Positions 1 to 5,182 are shown, numbered from the stretch's first letter. The stretch: DNA of 6,340 nt from Oscillospiraceae bacterium (GCA_017545325.1 JAFWOX010000066.1:1-6340); one strand, 5' to 3'. Program-made: numbers and translations. Notes: a model not told the origin generated them from the sequence alone.

Positions 1-411
1 CATTCGTTCCTGCAGTCGTTGCTTGTCGTCCTCCAGCGCCAGGTAGAGGACACCGCCCTGGCGGACAGGATGCTCCCAAAGAGGTGTCCCCGTGCTGACA
101 TGATAGGCCACCTGCGCCACAAAGAAGGATTTGCCGACCTTCGGCGCTCCGGCAAGGAAGTAAGTACCGGAGGGCAGCAGGCCGTCGATGATCGGCGGCC
201 TACCGGTGAAGGTCTGTTCATACAGGTTGTTCAGGGAAAAGGTGCGGAGATGGGAACCGTCTGCGTACCGCAGTTCTTCCTTCATCTTCCGCAGGATTTC
301 CTTGTAATCCTCTTCCTCGTCTGCTATACTGCTTTCAGCTTGGTTGAGTGGCTGCCCTTCATCTGCGCCAACAGATGTGTCTGGGGCAGTCATTTCTTTT
401 ATCTCGTTCAC
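1..411 (-). CDS. RepA/DnaB-like AAA ATPase (AAA_25 type), N-terminal part, cut by the window edge
   Basis: The first 137 residues are present and the frame stays open to base 1. An acidic, poorly conserved leader (about residues 1-58) precedes an ATPase core: Walker A GAPKVGKS at 88-95, then VLYLALEDD at 121-129, where the Glu of LED fits the catalytic position of RepA/AAA_25 proteins of the RecA/DnaB superfamily. Such proteins are replicative-helicase-like ATPases common on plasmids, phages and integrative elements; a role in replicating the excised element is inferred. I chose the GTG at 411: AAGGAGG at 421-427 lies 9 bases before it, it overlaps the upstream stop as GTGA, and the in-frame ATG at 393 is 27 bases from that site. 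A primase-associated or partition ATPase is a less likely alternative. Confidence 0.85.
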   Translation of the reverse strand, partial: MNEIKEMTAPDTSVGADEGQPLNQAESSIADEEEDYKEILRKMKEELRYADGSHLRTFSLNNLYEQTFTGRPPIIDGLLPSGTYFLAGAPKVGKSFFVAQVAYHVSTGTPLWEHPVRQGGVLYLALEDDKQRLQERM

Positions 412-605
412 ACCTCTCCCCCTCCTTCGATTTGCAAGCCGTAGAACTTCTGCTTGAAATACTGGACGGGGCATTTCCCCGCGATGGTGATATACCCCGC
501 TCCTTTCAGTTCCCGGTTCATGGCCTGAATGATCTGGTACGCCTTGCTCCGGCTGACGCCGAGGATCTGCTGTACCTCTTCCGCTGTAATAAACTGTGCT
601 CTCAT
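408..605 (-). CDS. Small winged-helix DNA-binding protein, excisionase-like
   Basis: This 65-residue protein carries a helix-turn-helix at about residues 6-30 (ITAEEVQQILGVSRSKAYQ is the core), followed by basic and aromatic residues (GYITIAGKCPVQYFKQKFYG, 37-56) that fit a wing. Size, fold and position match the small excisionase or recombination-directionality proteins of Firmicutes integrative elements, which bind beside att sites and tilt the integrase towards excision. It is the first gene of the leftward unit and its TGA overlaps the next start by 4 bases (GTGA). AAAGGAG at 615-621 lies 9 bases before the ATG. The excisionase role is inferred from size and context; it could instead be a small transcription regulator of the leftward operon. 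Confidence 0.8.
   Translation of the reverse strand: MRAQFITAEEVQQILGVSRSKAYQIIQAMNRELKGAGYITIAGKCPVQYFKQKFYGLQIEGGGEV
421..427 (-). promoter_or_regulatory. Shine-Dalgarno that decides the GTG start of the AAA ATPase
   Basis: AAGGAGG is read on the minus strand inside the last codons of the upstream small HTH gene. It is 9 bases from the GTG at 411 but 27 bases from the next in-frame ATG at 393, so the GTG is the better start. Its position within the upstream gene suggests translational coupling. Confidence 0.7.
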
Positions 606-639
606 GTTTCCGTACTCCTTTCATGAAACTCTGCATTAC

Positions 640-715
640 TTATGCGGGTAGAATCATCTATCCGTGCAATATACGCACTATTTATGCGTTTTTCATTATA
701 CACATAATTCGTGCG
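640..715. promoter_or_regulatory. Candidate operator cluster of RTGCG half-sites
   Basis: Four copies of RTGCG lie in about 75 bases: TTATGCG at 640-646, TTATGCG at 682-688, TTCGTGCG at 708-715, and GTGCGTAT on the minus strand at 671-678. Two of them form an inverted pair, ACGCA (673-677) and TGCGT (685-689), with 7 bases between. The cluster covers the spacer, the start point and the leader of the leftward promoter. Binding by the neighbouring XRE repressor is inferred from this layout. Confidence 0.5.
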
Positions 716-722
716 TTGTCAA
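695..722 (-). promoter_or_regulatory. Near-consensus sigma-A promoter of the leftward operon
   Basis: Read on the minus strand, TTGACA (717-722) is followed after 16 bases by a perfect TATAAT (695-700). Transcription should begin near 688 and give a leader of about 80 bases before the 605 start. One RTGCG half-site falls in the spacer and an inverted pair lies around the start point, so this strong promoter is probably silenced by a repressor. Confidence 0.8.
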
Positions 723-747
723 GAGTAAATGAACCATAAATATGTAC

Positions 748-776
748 TTGCAATTCGTAATTCTTTGTGGTATCCT
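748..776 (+). promoter_or_regulatory. Candidate promoter of the repressor-integrase operon
   Basis: TTGCAA (748-753), a 17-base spacer and TATCCT (771-776) are preceded by TG one base before the -10, giving an extended -10 (TGG-TATCCT). Transcription would start near 783, almost on the ribosome site at 783-788, so the leader would be only about 14 bases. Short leaders are known for phage repressor maintenance promoters. It is weaker than the opposing promoter and shares AATTCGT (752-758) with the leftward promoter spacer (706-712). Confidence 0.5.
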
Positions 777-796
777 ATGGACGAGGTGAATGAAAC

Positions 797-1399
797 ATGA
801 ACAGCTCGGACAATGCAGCAATCGGTTTGCGCATCCGCACCCTCCGAAAACGCAAGGGCTACAACCAGCAAGAACTGGCAGACATCCTTGGCAAGTCTCT
901 CCGCACTGTGCAGAAGTACGAATCCGGGGAGATTGAGGTCTCCATCGCTGTGGCCAACCAGCTTGCAAAGGTGCTGGATACCACGCCGACGTTCCTTTTC
1001 GGCTATGAAACGGAGATCACGCCGATCCGCAGCCTGGCCGATGTGGTGAACTTCCTGTTCCATATCGAGCAGGTCAACGGCCTGGATTTCAGCATCGACG
1101 TAAAAAGGCCGCCTCGCAGCAAGGAATGGCAATGCTCCATCACCTTTAACGGCAAGGCGGACGCGGATTTCAACGCCGATCTGTGTCTCTTCCTGGAGGA
1201 TTGGGAGGGGCAGCGGGATAATCTTCGGACCTATGGCACCACCCAGGAGCAGTACCGGGAATGGAAAACCAAAACGCTGGCTTACTACGCCTCCTCCGCT
1301 GTGGAGTGCTCAGAGCCGGAGGAGCTTGACCCCGATGAACGCTTAAAAAGACGAATTGCGTATTTGAACAGTCTGAAACCACAGAACGGCGAAGGATAA
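797..1399 (+). CDS. cI-like XRE-family repressor with an unrecognised C-terminal domain
   Basis: This 200-residue protein begins with a Cro/cI-type helix-turn-helix at about residues 8-66; NQQELADILGKSLRTVQKYE (23-42) holds the two recognition helices. The rest (about 75-200) contains a predicted strand-rich part (FSIDVKRPP, WQCSITFNG) and a charged C-terminal helix. I see no Ser-Lys peptidase site of S24/LexA type, so RecA-driven self-cleavage is unlikely. It stands divergent to the excisionase-like gene and 42 bases before the integrase, the normal place for the master repressor of an element. The ATG at 797 has GAGGTG 8 bases upstream. The repressor role is inferred from fold and context; the C-terminal function is unknown. 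Confidence 0.85.
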   Translation: MNSSDNAAIGLRIRTLRKRKGYNQQELADILGKSLRTVQKYESGEIEVSIAVANQLAKVLDTTPTFLFGYETEITPIRSLADVVNFLFHIEQVNGLDFSIDVKRPPRSKEWQCSITFNGKADADFNADLCLFLEDWEGQRDNLRTYGTTQEQYREWKTKTLAYYASSAVECSEPEELDPDERLKRRIAYLNSLKPQNGEG

Positions 1400-1441
1400 C
1401 GAGAAATCAAGGTCGTTCGAGTCTGAAAGAAAGGAGAGTAT

Positions 1442-2530
1442 ATGTCGGTAACCAAAGACGGGAACACGGGGCGCTGGATGGCGCAGATCCGTGTGACTGA
1501 CTGGACGGGTAAAACCGTCCACAAGAAGAAGCGGGGCTTTAAAACCAAACGCGAGGCCCAGCAATGGGAGCAGGAATTCATCCAGCAGGCCACCTCAAGC
1601 CTGGGGATGACCTTTCAGGACTTCATCGAGCTGTATATCAAGGATATGGAGCAGCGCCTCAAGGCGTCCACCGTCGCCAACAAGCGGTTTCTGATCGATC
1701 TCAAAATCACCCCCTTCTTTGGCAAGATGCCGCTGAACGCCATCAAGCCCACGGATATCCGGCGCTGGCAAAATGAGCTGACCAGCTACCGGGACGAGAA
1801 AGGCAAACCCTACTCCGCAACCTACCTCAAGACCATCAACAACCAGATCACCGCGATCTTCAACTACGCCGTCAAATACTATGGGCTAAAAGAAAATCCC
1901 TGCCATAAGGCAGGGGGCATGGGCAAGAAGAACGCGGAAGAAATGCTCTTCTGGACAAAAGATGAGTTTTTGCGGTTTATTGAGGCGGTCAAGGAAAGGC
2001 CGGTCACCAACGCCATTTTCATGACGCTGTACTACACCGGGATGCGGGAAGGCGAGCTGCTGGCTCTGACACCGGCAGACATCGACCTGGAGAAGCAGAC
2101 CATCCGCATCAACAAGAGCTTCCAGCGCCTCAAAGGCAGGAACGTGGTCACGACGCCCAAGACGCCCAAGACGCCCAAGAGCATCCGCACGGTCACGATC
2201 CCAAAGGTGCTGTGCGACTGCTTGAAGGACTATATGGACCAGTGCTTTGAGCTCCAGCCGGAAGATCGCCTTTTCCCCTACGGGAAGTCCTTCCTCTATC
2301 GGGAGATGGTCCGGGGCAGCAAGCTCTCCGGCGTGAAGCAGATACGGGTGCATGACCTCAGACACAGCCACGCCGCAGCCTTGATTGAAATGAACGTAGC
2401 GCCAAAGCTCCTGCAGGAGAGGCTGGGCCACGAGCGCATCCAGACCACGTTGGACACCTACGGCCACCTTTATCCCAATGCCCAGGCAGAAGTAGCCAGA
2501 CAGCTTGAGGAATTCATGTCCAAAAGCTGA
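1442..2530 (+). CDS. int: Site-specific tyrosine integrase of the mobile element
   Basis: This 362-residue protein has the three parts of Tn916/lambda-type integrases: an N-terminal arm-binding domain (about 1-50, VTKDGNTGRWMAQIRV onward), a core-binding SAM-like domain (about 55-150) and a catalytic domain (about 168-355). The catalytic residues are visible: Arg202 in TGMREGE, a Lys in the TPK-rich hairpin near 240-246, His304 and Arg307 in HDLRH, His330 in LGHE, and the nucleophile Tyr340 in DTYGHLYP. It appears complete and active. AAGGAG at 1431-1436 precedes the ATG. It probably shares a transcript with the repressor, and catalyses recombination between the element's att site and the chromosome at or near the guaA 3' end. 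Oddity: three tandem TPK units beside the catalytic Lys. Confidence 0.95.
   Translation: MSVTKDGNTGRWMAQIRVTDWTGKTVHKKKRGFKTKREAQQWEQEFIQQATSSLGMTFQDFIELYIKDMEQRLKASTVANKRFLIDLKITPFFGKMPLNAIKPTDIRRWQNELTSYRDEKGKPYSATYLKTINNQITAIFNYAVKYYGLKENPCHKAGGMGKKNAEEMLFWTKDEFLRFIEAVKERPVTNAIFMTLYYTGMREGELLALTPADIDLEKQTIRINKSFQRLKGRNVVTTPKTPKTPKSIRTVTIPKVLCDCLKDYMDQCFELQPEDRLFPYGKSFLYREMVRGSKLSGVKQIRVHDLRHSHAAALIEMNVAPKLLQERLGHERIQTTLDTYGHLYPNAQAEVARQLEEFMSKS
2153..2179 (+). repeat. Three tandem copies of a 9-bp unit inside int
   Basis: ACGCCCAAG occurs three times head to tail and encodes three successive Thr-Pro-Lys units (residues 238-246) in the beta-hairpin that carries the catalytic lysine of tyrosine recombinases. 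Relatives usually show a shorter PKT or TPK stretch here (recalled, not aligned). The copies are identical at DNA level, which suggests recent slippage. Confidence 0.85.
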
Positions 2531-2531
2531 A

Positions 2532-2573
2532 TGGCTACAAAAAAATCCCTTCCTTGTAGCCAAATTGTAGCCA
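2532..2573. repeat. Three copies of TTGTAGCCA: candidate arm-type integrase sites
   Basis: TTGTAGCCA occurs directly repeated at 2554-2562 and 2565-2573 (11-base step, about one helical turn) and inverted at 2532-2540. The repeats begin 2 bases after the integrase stop and lie just inside the element end. Paired short repeats in this position are typical of arm sites bound by the N-terminal domain of Tn916/lambda-type integrases. The inverted pair could also form a 9-bp hairpin, but no T-run follows it. Confidence 0.6.
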
Positions 2574-2576
2574 GTG

Positions 2577-2623
2577 AAAAAGAGAAATCCCGGAAAACCC
2601 TGTAAAATCAAGGCTTTCCGGGA
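2577..2623 (-). terminator. Strong intrinsic terminator for leftward (guaA) transcripts
   Basis: On the minus strand, 2609-2623 pairs with 2588-2602 to give a 15-bp stem with a 6-base loop (ATTTTA), followed by TTTCTCTTTTT (2577-2587). Two of the pairs are G-U wobbles in the leftward transcript and would be A-C mismatches in the rightward one, so the hairpin is built for leftward transcription. It lies 20 bases past the guaA stop and would end guaA mRNA before it enters the integrase gene antisense. Whether it is native to the host or brought by the element is unclear. Confidence 0.85.
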
Positions 2624-2665
2624 CTCGGAAACTAAGAAATTGTTATTCCCACTCGATGGTTCCGC
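2624..2665. other. Candidate attachment-site region at the guaA 3' end
   Basis: The last codons of guaA, encoding the conserved TIEWE ending and the stop at 2643-2645, lie right where the element stops. The guaA 3' end is an established integration hotspot, and integrases of this kind usually rebuild the gene end from att sequence. The second copy of the core repeat would be at the far end of the element, outside this window, so the core cannot be marked by direct repeats. A boundary further left, in or before the terminator, is possible. Confidence 0.45.
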
Positions 2666-3623
2666 TGGGCTTGGGGGTGACGTCCCACAGGACGCGGTTG
2701 ACGCCTTTCACCTCGGCGGTGACGCGCCTCACGATCTTCTGCACCAGGGAGAAGGGCAGCTCCGCCGCCTCGGCGGTGACGGCGTCCACCGTGTTCACGG
2801 CGCGAATGACCACGGGCCAGTCATAGGTGCGCAGGCCATCCGTGATGCCGGTGGACTTGAAATCCGGCACGATGGTAAAATACTGCCAGACCTTGCCCTC
2901 CAGACCGGCCAGGGCGAACTCCTCCCGCAGAATGGCGTCGCTCTCCCGCACGGCCTCCAGCCGATCCCGGGTTATGGCGCCTACGCAGCGGACGCCCAGA
3001 CCGGGGCCGGGGAAGGGCTGACGGTAGACCATATTATCCGGCAAACCCAGGGCCTTGCCCACTACCCGGACCTCATCCTTATACAGAAACTTCACGGGCT
3101 CCACCAGCTCAAAATTCAGATCCTCCGGCAGGCCGCCCACGTTATGATGGCTCTTCACCGGGCCGGACTCCAGAATATCCGGATAAATGGTGCCCTGGGC
3201 CAGGAAACGGATACCGTCCAGCTTCCGGGCTTCCTCGGCGAACACATCGATGAACTCCTTGCCGATGATCTTCCGCTTCCGCTCCGGGTCCGCGACCCCG
3301 GCCAGCTTATCCAGGAAGCGGTCCACCGCGTCCACATAGATAAGATTCGCCCCCAGCTCCTCCCGGAAGACCTTGACGACCTGCTCCGGCTCGCCCTTCC
3401 TCAGGAGGCCGTGGTTCACATGCACGCAGGTGAGCTGACTGCCCACAGCCTTGATCAGCAGGGCGGCCACCACGGAGGAATCCACTCCGCCGGACAGGGC
3501 CAGCAGGACCTTATTGCCGCCGATCTGCTTCCGCAGCGCCTCCAGCTGTTCGGCGATGAACGCCTCAGCCAGGGCCGGTGTGGTGATGCGCTGCATGGTT
3601 TCCGGACGCTTGTTTTCGTTCAT
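2643..3623 (-). CDS. guaA: GMP synthase, ATP-pyrophosphatase/dimerisation subunit (no amidotransferase domain)
   Basis: This 326-residue protein converts XMP to GMP, the last step of guanine nucleotide synthesis, in the cytoplasm. The PP-loop SGGVDSS is at 44-50, SGPVKSHHNVGGLP at 153-166, RQPFPGPGLGVR at 201-212, and the C-terminus KPSGTIEWE is normal. Usual bacterial GuaA is about 510-525 residues because a class I glutamine amidotransferase precedes this part; here it is absent, as in the two-subunit archaeal enzyme. The protein must use free ammonia or a separate glutaminase subunit not seen here. I chose ATG 3623 because GGAGGT sits 7 bases upstream; the earlier in-frame ATG at 3638 has no ribosome site. 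The mobile element lies against its 3' end but the reading frame is intact. Confidence 0.92.
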   Translation of the reverse strand: MNENKRPETMQRITTPALAEAFIAEQLEALRKQIGGNKVLLALSGGVDSSVVAALLIKAVGSQLTCVHVNHGLLRKGEPEQVVKVFREELGANLIYVDAVDRFLDKLAGVADPERKRKIIGKEFIDVFAEEARKLDGIRFLAQGTIYPDILESGPVKSHHNVGGLPEDLNFELVEPVKFLYKDEVRVVGKALGLPDNMVYRQPFPGPGLGVRCVGAITRDRLEAVRESDAILREEFALAGLEGKVWQYFTIVPDFKSTGITDGLRTYDWPVVIRAVNTVDAVTAEAAELPFSLVQKIVRRVTAEVKGVNRVLWDVTPKPSGTIEWE

Positions 3624-3630
3624 TGGCTCT

Positions 3631-3636
3631 ACCTCC
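3631..3636 (-). promoter_or_regulatory. Shine-Dalgarno that decides the guaA start
   Basis: GGAGGT on the minus strand is 7 bases before the ATG at 3623. It overlaps the alternative upstream ATG at 3638, which has no such site, so that ATG is unlikely to be used. A true ribosome site here also argues that the short guaA is a real stand-alone gene and not a degraded long one. Confidence 0.8.
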
Positions 3637-3675
3637 ATCAGTCAGCCCGGGCATACGCCCTGCCAAATATGCTGG

Positions 3676-3704
3676 ATTCTAACACAGTCTGTATCGCCGC
3701 GCAA
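3676..3704 (-). promoter_or_regulatory. Candidate guaA promoter
   Basis: Read leftward, TTGCGC (3699-3704), a 17-base spacer and TAGAAT (3676-3681) with an extended -10 (TGT-TAGAAT) lie in the gap between thpR and guaA. Transcription would begin near 3669, giving a leader of about 45 bases. The -35 matches only at TTG. I see no purine riboswitch. Confidence 0.5.
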
Positions 3705-3732
3705 TCCCCCCGCCGGGAAAAAACGACGAAAA

Positions 3733-4257
3733 TCACCCCTCCGGGACTCCGAATCTTTTCCGCCACAGGGGCGTATAGGTCAGCTTTCCCTTCGGGCGGT
3801 GGGAAAGATACAGCACCAGCTCCTCCACCGGCACCTCCACGGCGGGAGGGGGCGGCAGGACGCAGCCCTCCGGCGCCTGCAGCTCCCGGCACAGGGTGAC
3901 ATGGGCCCGGAAGCGCCGCTTCTCCAGGTCAAAGCCGGCCGACCGCAGGGCTTTTTCCGCGGCGGCGGCCAGGGCGCGGACAGGCGCATCCTCCGAGGGG
4001 CAGACGCCCAGGATGCCCCCCCTTCCGAAGCTGTCCAGCCGGTCCAGCCGAAGCAGTCCGGGAACGGCCTCCACCGTATCCAGCGCCTCTGCCGCGGTCT
4101 CCCACTCCGGCTGCTCCCCCAGGAAGGCCAGGGTGATATGCAGGTTCTCCGGCCGGGTGAAGTTCCCCCTCACCCCCATCCGTTCCAGTCCCTGACGGTA
4201 GCGGACCAGCTCCCGGATCCCCGCCTCCCCCAGAGGCAGGGCGGCAAACAGGCGCAT
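3733..4257 (-). CDS. thpR: RNA 2',3'-cyclic phosphodiesterase (2H/LigT family)
   Basis: This 174-residue protein matches the usual size of ThpR/LigT (about 175-185). It contains both signature HxTx motifs of the 2H phosphoesterase superfamily, HITL at 40-43 and HVTL at 119-122, spaced normally, plus the N-terminal MRLFAALPL strand typical of the family. The family opens 2',3'-cyclic phosphates on RNA ends to 2'-phosphates; the cellular role is poorly known. The start lies 3 bases after the stop of the upstream membrane-protein gene, and its ribosome site AGGAGGG (4265-4271) is inside that gene's last codons, so the two are probably co-transcribed and translationally coupled. guaA follows after about 110 bases with its own likely promoter. 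Confidence 0.92.
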   Translation of the reverse strand: MRLFAALPLGEAGIRELVRYRQGLERMGVRGNFTRPENLHITLAFLGEQPEWETAAEALDTVEAVPGLLRLDRLDSFGRGGILGVCPSEDAPVRALAAAAEKALRSAGFDLEKRRFRAHVTLCRELQAPEGCVLPPPPAVEVPVEELVLYLSHRPKGKLTYTPLWRKRFGVPEG

Positions 4258-4260
4258 CCC

Positions 4261-5118
4261 TCAGCCCTCCTCCCCCTCCGGGGCGGGGGGCTCCGGCTCT
4301 TCCTCGGGCTTCTCCGCCGGAACGGCGGGCTCCGGCTCCCGGGCGGCCTCCGGCGCCGTCTCCGGCTCTGCGGGAGACAGGAGCACCAGGCCGCACAGGC
4401 AGAACTGCAGAGCGGCGGCCAGCCAGAAGATCCGGTAGGCGCCCGCCTCCTGCCTGACCATAGCCACCAGGGAAAGGTACAGGGCCAGGCCGCAGAAGAA
4501 CAGGGCCCGGCGAGGCTTCATCCGCCCGACGCAGCCGCCGGTATAGCTGTAGCCCGCGACGCAGCAGGCGCACAGGGCCAGGAAAGCATACACCGTCAGG
4601 ATCAGGGAGGGCTCCGCCGCCTCATCATGATAATAGGCGATGAGCCAGAGGCAGTAGAACAGGGTGACAAGACAGCCTGCCAGGAAGCGGGAGCCCTCGC
4701 TCCTCCCCCGCCATTCCTCCAGGCGCAGGCACAGCCAGCCCGCGCCGGCCAGGCCGGCCAGCAGGGCCAGGACCAGGTCCAGGGTGCTGCCGCCGTTCTT
4801 CCATTCCCGGAACAGCAGCCAGGCGCCCAGGAGCTGGATCACCAGACAAACTCCGCCGAAAACCACCCCGGGAACGCCCAGGGAGCGGAAGGAAGCAAAG
4901 GAGACCGGCTTTCCCGCTTTATCCGCCTCATGCCGGGCAAAAAGCAGGAAAAAGACCGCCGCCAGAACGCTGAGCGCGATGAGTATCGCCGTCACCGGCT
5001 TGAAAACGGCCAGACCTCCCGCATCCAGCACCGTCAGCAGCTCCAGCTTCCGCAGCAGCATGGCCGCCGCAGACAGGAGCAGGGAGACCAGGACAAAGAC
5101 GATCCCCGATTTTTTCAT
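4261..5118 (-). CDS. Unrecognised membrane protein, about eight transmembrane segments
   Basis: I do not recognise the family of this 285-residue protein. Hydrophobic stretches at about 5-22, 38-61, 83-103, 113-132, 145-163, 170-190, 204-222 and 229-248 suggest eight membrane helices. The last 37 residues are almost all Pro, Glu and Ala (249-285), a disordered acidic tail. Several Cys lie within helices (for example 181-186, 209, 240-242). No transporter or enzyme motif stands out. I chose ATG 5118: MKKSG starts the first helix and GGAAGG precedes it at short distance. The frame stays open far upstream across spoIID, but that extension is antisense to a clear gene and is rejected. It heads the unit with thpR and is divergent from spoIID. 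Confidence 0.8.
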   Translation of the reverse strand: MKKSGIVFVLVSLLLSAAAMLLRKLELLTVLDAGGLAVFKPVTAILIALSVLAAVFFLLFARHEADKAGKPVSFASFRSLGVPGVVFGGVCLVIQLLGAWLLFREWKNGGSTLDLVLALLAGLAGAGWLCLRLEEWRGRSEGSRFLAGCLVTLFYCLWLIAYYHDEAAEPSLILTVYAFLALCACCVAGYSYTGGCVGRMKPRRALFFCGLALYLSLVAMVRQEAGAYRIFWLAAALQFCLCGLVLLSPAEPETAPEAAREPEPAVPAEKPEEEPEPPAPEGEEG

Positions 5119-5136
5119 TTCCCTTCCGTCCTTCCC

Positions 5137-5156
5137 GAAAAAGGTACTTCGTACCT
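5137..5156 (-). promoter_or_regulatory. Palindrome with a following T-run in the spoIID/membrane-protein gap
   Basis: AGGTAC (5142-5147), TTC and GTACCT (5151-5156) form a perfect 6-bp inverted repeat. Read leftward, the hairpin is followed by a run of T residues (5137-5142, sharing one base with the stem), so in the leader of the membrane-protein transcript it could act as a weak attenuator. As DNA it could equally be an operator for a dimeric regulator. The sequence does not decide between the two. Confidence 0.45.
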
Positions 5157-5173
5157 GGGTTATCATGACGATT

Positions 5174-5182
5174 ATCATAGCA
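5174..5182 (-). promoter_or_regulatory. Candidate extended -10 promoter of the membrane protein-thpR operon
   Basis: On the minus strand TGC-TATGAT (5174-5182) is an extended -10; the matching -35 position (5197-5202, TTCCTT) is poor. Transcription would start near 5168 and run through the AGGTAC palindrome before the gene. The only support is the motif and its place upstream of the gene. Confidence 0.35.

Larger units (their letters stand above)
1..2642. mobile_element. Right-hand end of an integrated element (prophage, ICE or satellite) abutting guaA
   Basis: The block holds a tyrosine integrase, a cI-like repressor, an excisionase-like small HTH protein and a RepA/DnaB-like ATPase arranged around a divergent control region, which is the usual core of a Firmicutes integrative element. 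It ends immediately beside the 3' end of guaA, a known insertion hotspot, with the integrase gene nearest the junction as expected. The genes to the right are visibly richer in G and C. The left end is outside the window, so the class of element (phage, conjugative or satellite) cannot be decided. No structural, conjugation or cargo gene is visible. The exact right boundary is uncertain, anywhere from about 2574 to 2665. Confidence 0.8.

Noticed and set aside
19..444. Rightward open frame of 141 codons at the left edge
   Set aside because: It is antisense to the ATPase with a clear Walker A motif; the leftward frame is the coding one.
2532..2562. 9-bp hairpin after int as a rightward terminator
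   Set aside because: The following bases are AAATTG, not a T-run; the repeat pattern fits integrase arm sites better.
1886..2611. Leftward open frame of 241 codons over int
   Set aside because: It is antisense to the integrase, whose catalytic residues are all intact, and it has no ribosome site or domain.
2617..2626. TCCGGGACTC repeated at 3740-3749, a possible att pair
   Set aside because: The second copy is inside the end of thpR, the match stops after 10 bases, and such a pair would enclose all of guaA without sense for the element layout. Chance in GC-rich sequence is likely.
3624..3732. Purine riboswitch or thpR terminator in the guaA leader
   Set aside because: No conserved riboswitch core or paired stems were found, and the T-rich stretch after thpR is not preceded by a convincing hairpin.
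2574..3899. Rightward open frame of 441 codons over guaA
   Set aside because: It is antisense to conserved GMP synthase motifs; its His/Gln/Gly-rich product is typical of a shadow frame.
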